Below are positions 20,336-21,551 of a stretch of DNA of 21,551 nt, piece after piece. The DNA comes from a virus. Each line of letters opens with the position of its first letter. Positions within the stretch are counted from its first letter, which is position 1. The position numbers and the translations under genes are program-made. The notes beneath the pieces are model-generated. The model saw nothing but the letters and a program-made list of their open reading frames with translations. It did no database searches and had not been told where the DNA came from. Location: IMG/VR virus record IMGVR_UViG_3300034062_004983, positions 1 through 21,551 of that record. The stretch is one strand, 5' to 3'.

Positions 20336-20389
20336 GAGAGTCGGGCCCAATTTACCATATAAATATGGAAGGGCCCTTTTTAAACTCTC
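20336..20389. repeat. Long inverted-repeat hairpin with GGGCCC arms
   Basis: Nested arms: GAGAGT/ACTCTC outer, GGGCCC/GGGCCC middle, CCATAT/ATATGG inner with an AA loop. It starts 4 nt past the 3' end of tRNA-Arg, whose acceptor also contains GGGCCC. Five Ts follow the GGGCCC arm on the plus strand, but no plus-strand gene exists; an RNA-processing or 3'-stabilising structure is more plausible. Confidence 0.6.
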
Positions 20390-20392
20390 TTG

Positions 20393-20464
20393 TAGGCCCA
20401 CCTGGACTCGAACCAGGAATATCTCATTAGAAGTGAGATGGTATATCCCTTTACCTATGGGCCC
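20393..20464 (-). tRNA. tRNA-Arg(TCT)
   Basis: 72 nt. Acceptor GGGCCCA/TGGGCCT (first pair G-U), D-arm GGTA/TACC, anticodon arm TCTCA-CTTCTAA-TGAGA with anticodon TCT, T-arm CCTGG-TTCGAGT-CCAGG, discriminator A. No encoded CCA. Reads the AGA codon, common in AT-rich genomes. Confidence 0.94.
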
Positions 20465-20497
20465 AATATTGTCAAAGAACGATATGTGCTTTTTCAG

Positions 20498-20581
20498 TAC
20501 CGATGGCCGGACTCGAACCGGCACGGACACAATGTCCAAGGGATTTTAAGTCCCTCGTGGCTACCTTTACACCACATCGGC
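20498..20581 (-). tRNA. tRNA-Leu(TAA)
   Basis: 84 nt class II tRNA. Acceptor GCCGATG/CATCGGT (first pair G-U), anticodon arm AGGGA-CTTAAAA-TCCCT with anticodon TAA, variable arm GGACATTGTGTCC, T-loop TTCGAGT, discriminator A. Reads TTA, frequent in AT-rich genes. First gene of the tRNA transcript. Confidence 0.95.
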
Positions 20582-20594
20582 ATTTTATTTAATA

Positions 20595-20626
20595 CAAATA
20601 TACGAAAAATTTATTATAAATCCAAA
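20595..20626 (-). promoter_or_regulatory. Family II promoter for the tRNA-Leu/Arg/Ser transcript
   Basis: Minus strand TTTG (20626-20623), exactly 20 nt, TATATTTG (20602-20595), 13 nt ahead of the 5' end of tRNA-Leu. The -33 element directly follows the T-run of the preceding terminator. Confidence 0.8.
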
Positions 20627-20656
20627 TAAAAAAGGGAAAACTTTCGTTCTCCCTTT
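20625..20656 (-). terminator. Terminator of the DUF2589 operon
   Basis: Minus strand 11-bp stem AAAGGGAGAAC/GTTTTCCCTTT (one G-U) with GAAA tetraloop, then TTTATT; 4 nt beyond the stop at 20661. Confidence 0.88.
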
Positions 20657-20660
20657 ATTT

Positions 20661-21137
20661 TTATTTTTGGTTTGGGTCTTCTAAATTTTTAATGTATTCA
20701 TCAATTAGCCTACTGACTGCTTCCGGCTTTTCATCTGCCTTAAATTTTACTTTAATCTTAGCCATACCCGCTTGAGATGGATTGTAACCAGAATCAACCT
20801 CAATACCATTAATATTGTGTTCGTATCCTTTTTTCTTAAATAACCCTAATAAAGATTTTTTAAGATTAGAAACTTCCTTTTCTTCATCTCCAAATATAAG
20901 TCTACAAGAGAACTCAATGTCTAACTCATCCAAACCAATAGATGAATGGTCCGCCAAAATGTAGAGAGGGACAACCAAATCTCTACCACCTATATTAAAG
21001 GAAGTAGTTTTAGGTGTCCCATCTTCATTAAAGTAATTACGTAAAGCATTTATGTGCTGCCTTTCACTAATACCTTGAGAAACCATGGCTGCCTCTAATA
21101 GACCGCCAACAAGTTCTTCTACATTTAATCTTGCCAT
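20661..21137 (-). CDS. DUF2589-like protein
   Basis: 158 aa. The N-terminus LNVEELVGGLLEAAMVSQGI and the segment VVPLYILADHSSIGLDELDI resemble DUF2589, where a hydrophobic helix is followed by VPLL..V....L.IDE...DF. The C-terminal half (AGMAKIKVKFKADEKPEAVS) also follows the family's pattern. DUF2589 genes commonly come in pairs, as here; their function is unknown. It lies 25 nt downstream of the second member and ends at a strong terminator. Confidence 0.7.
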   Translation of the reverse strand: MARLNVEELVGGLLEAAMVSQGISERQHINALRNYFNEDGTPKTTSFNIGGRDLVVPLYILADHSSIGLDELDIEFSCRLIFGDEEKEVSNLKKSLLGLFKKKGYEHNINGIEVDSGYNPSQAGMAKIKVKFKADEKPEAVSRLIDEYIKNLEDPNQK

Positions 21138-21162
21138 TATATAACCTTTATTGTTTTAATTA

Positions 21163-21551
21163 TTACTTAGGCTCTGCTGTAAGTGGAATTAAAGATGGTT
21201 CTAACATTTGAGTTAGGTAATCTGATAATTTCAACATACCTTCAGTTGCTGGTAATTGTTCAGCGTGCACTTTTACATTATACTTCGCTGAGTTGTCGGT
21301 GCTTCTGGTGTTCTCTTTATTAGTTGAAACTTTACCTGCTACTTTAGCGTTAAAGCTCATTCCCCACCATTTTCCACCAGCGGACATTTCATAGCTGTTT
21401 TCACTAGCCGATGTATCCTTTGATGCTTCAGATGTTTTAACTTCCATTGAAAACTCAATATCAGCTGAAGTAATAGCTAATGATGGTAGTGGAACTAATG
21501 GTAACATTGGAACTTTGTTATACAATTTTTGTATTTCTTGTTCACCAGTAT
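21163..21551 (-). CDS. DUF2589 family protein (N-terminus outside window)
   Basis: The minus frame is open to the window edge (…TGEQEIQKLYNKVPML), so the 5' end is missing; the Leu codon at 21525 is internal, not a start. Family features: VPMLPLVPLPSLAITSADIE, FSMEVKTSE, a Gly/Ser-rich AGGKWWGMSFNAKVAGKVS segment, and the well-kept KENTRSTDNSAKYNVKVHA. About 130 residues are visible. Function unknown for the family. Transcribed with the 158-aa relative downstream. Confidence 0.85.
   Translation of the reverse strand, partial: TGEQEIQKLYNKVPMLPLVPLPSLAITSADIEFSMEVKTSEASKDTSASENSYEMSAGGKWWGMSFNAKVAGKVSTNKENTRSTDNSAKYNVKVHAEQLPATEGMLKLSDYLTQMLEPSLIPLTAEPK

Noticed and set aside
20229-20629. Plus- and minus-strand ORFs across tRNA-Arg and tRNA-Leu
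   Set aside because: They are translations of tRNA genes and flanking hairpins; the tRNA folds explain the sequence.
1-21551. CRISPR array, insertion sequence or integrase site
   Set aside because: No regularly spaced repeats, transposase, integrase or terminal inverted repeats were seen.

Overview
This window looks like part of a large, AT-rich, T4-like (contractile-tailed) phage infecting a Bacteroidota host, probably a flavobacterium. The T4-like evidence is baseplate proteins resembling gp6 and gp25, an OB-fold hub protein, a gp55-like late sigma factor, and a tRNA cluster. The host assignment is an inference: the promoters have the Bacteroidota form (TTTG, spacer, TAnnTTTG), a DUF4494 protein is present, and Shine-Dalgarno sites are mostly absent. 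Every gene I can support lies on the minus strand, so transcription runs from high to low coordinates.

Layout, low to high coordinate. 1-7160 is a tightly overlapping late block: a truncated structural protein, gp6-like, gp25-like, two unknown proteins, the OB-fold hub protein, gp55-like sigma, a membrane-anchored protein and an HD hydrolase. 7168-10439 carries a ClpP-like protease with an intact triad, a membrane/coiled-coil protein, the UV endonuclease UvsE and a small heat-shock protein. 10534-12906 is an operon of small unknown proteins, including one DUF4494. 12931-17343 holds a CobS/MoxR-like AAA+ ATPase and a CobT-like zincin/VWA protein, with three small genes. 17431-18667 holds DUF2061, a nucleotidyltransferase, an APS-kinase-like protein and an unknown. 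18709-20581 is an RNA region: tRNA-Gly, -Thr, -Ser, -Arg and -Leu, one aberrant tRNA, at least five non-tRNA structured RNAs, a small lipoprotein and one short ORF. 20661-21551 carries two DUF2589-type proteins, one running off the window.

Two promoter families can be read directly. Family II (7842, 12912, 19853, 20595) is YTTG, exactly 20 nt, then TATATTTG. Family I (9972, 14648, 14957, 17138, 17356) is YTTG (TTAG once), exactly 20 nt, then TATCTTTA, plus two TTAACA direct repeats 11 bp apart lying 7-8 nt upstream of the -33 element. At three family I sites a rho-independent terminator for the preceding gene is nested inside the promoter. This suggests a compact regulatory punctuation serving single genes such as the ATPase, its VWA partner and uvsE.

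The most unusual content is in the RNA cluster. Two 72-nt RNAs (19618-19689 and 19770-19841) fold as exact tRNA cloverleaves with compensatory substitutions. They keep the glycyl-tRNA synthetase identity bases but lack U33, the D-loop GG and the TTC of the T-loop. A hairpin-rich 142-nt RNA with complementary loops fills the gap between two tRNA genes.
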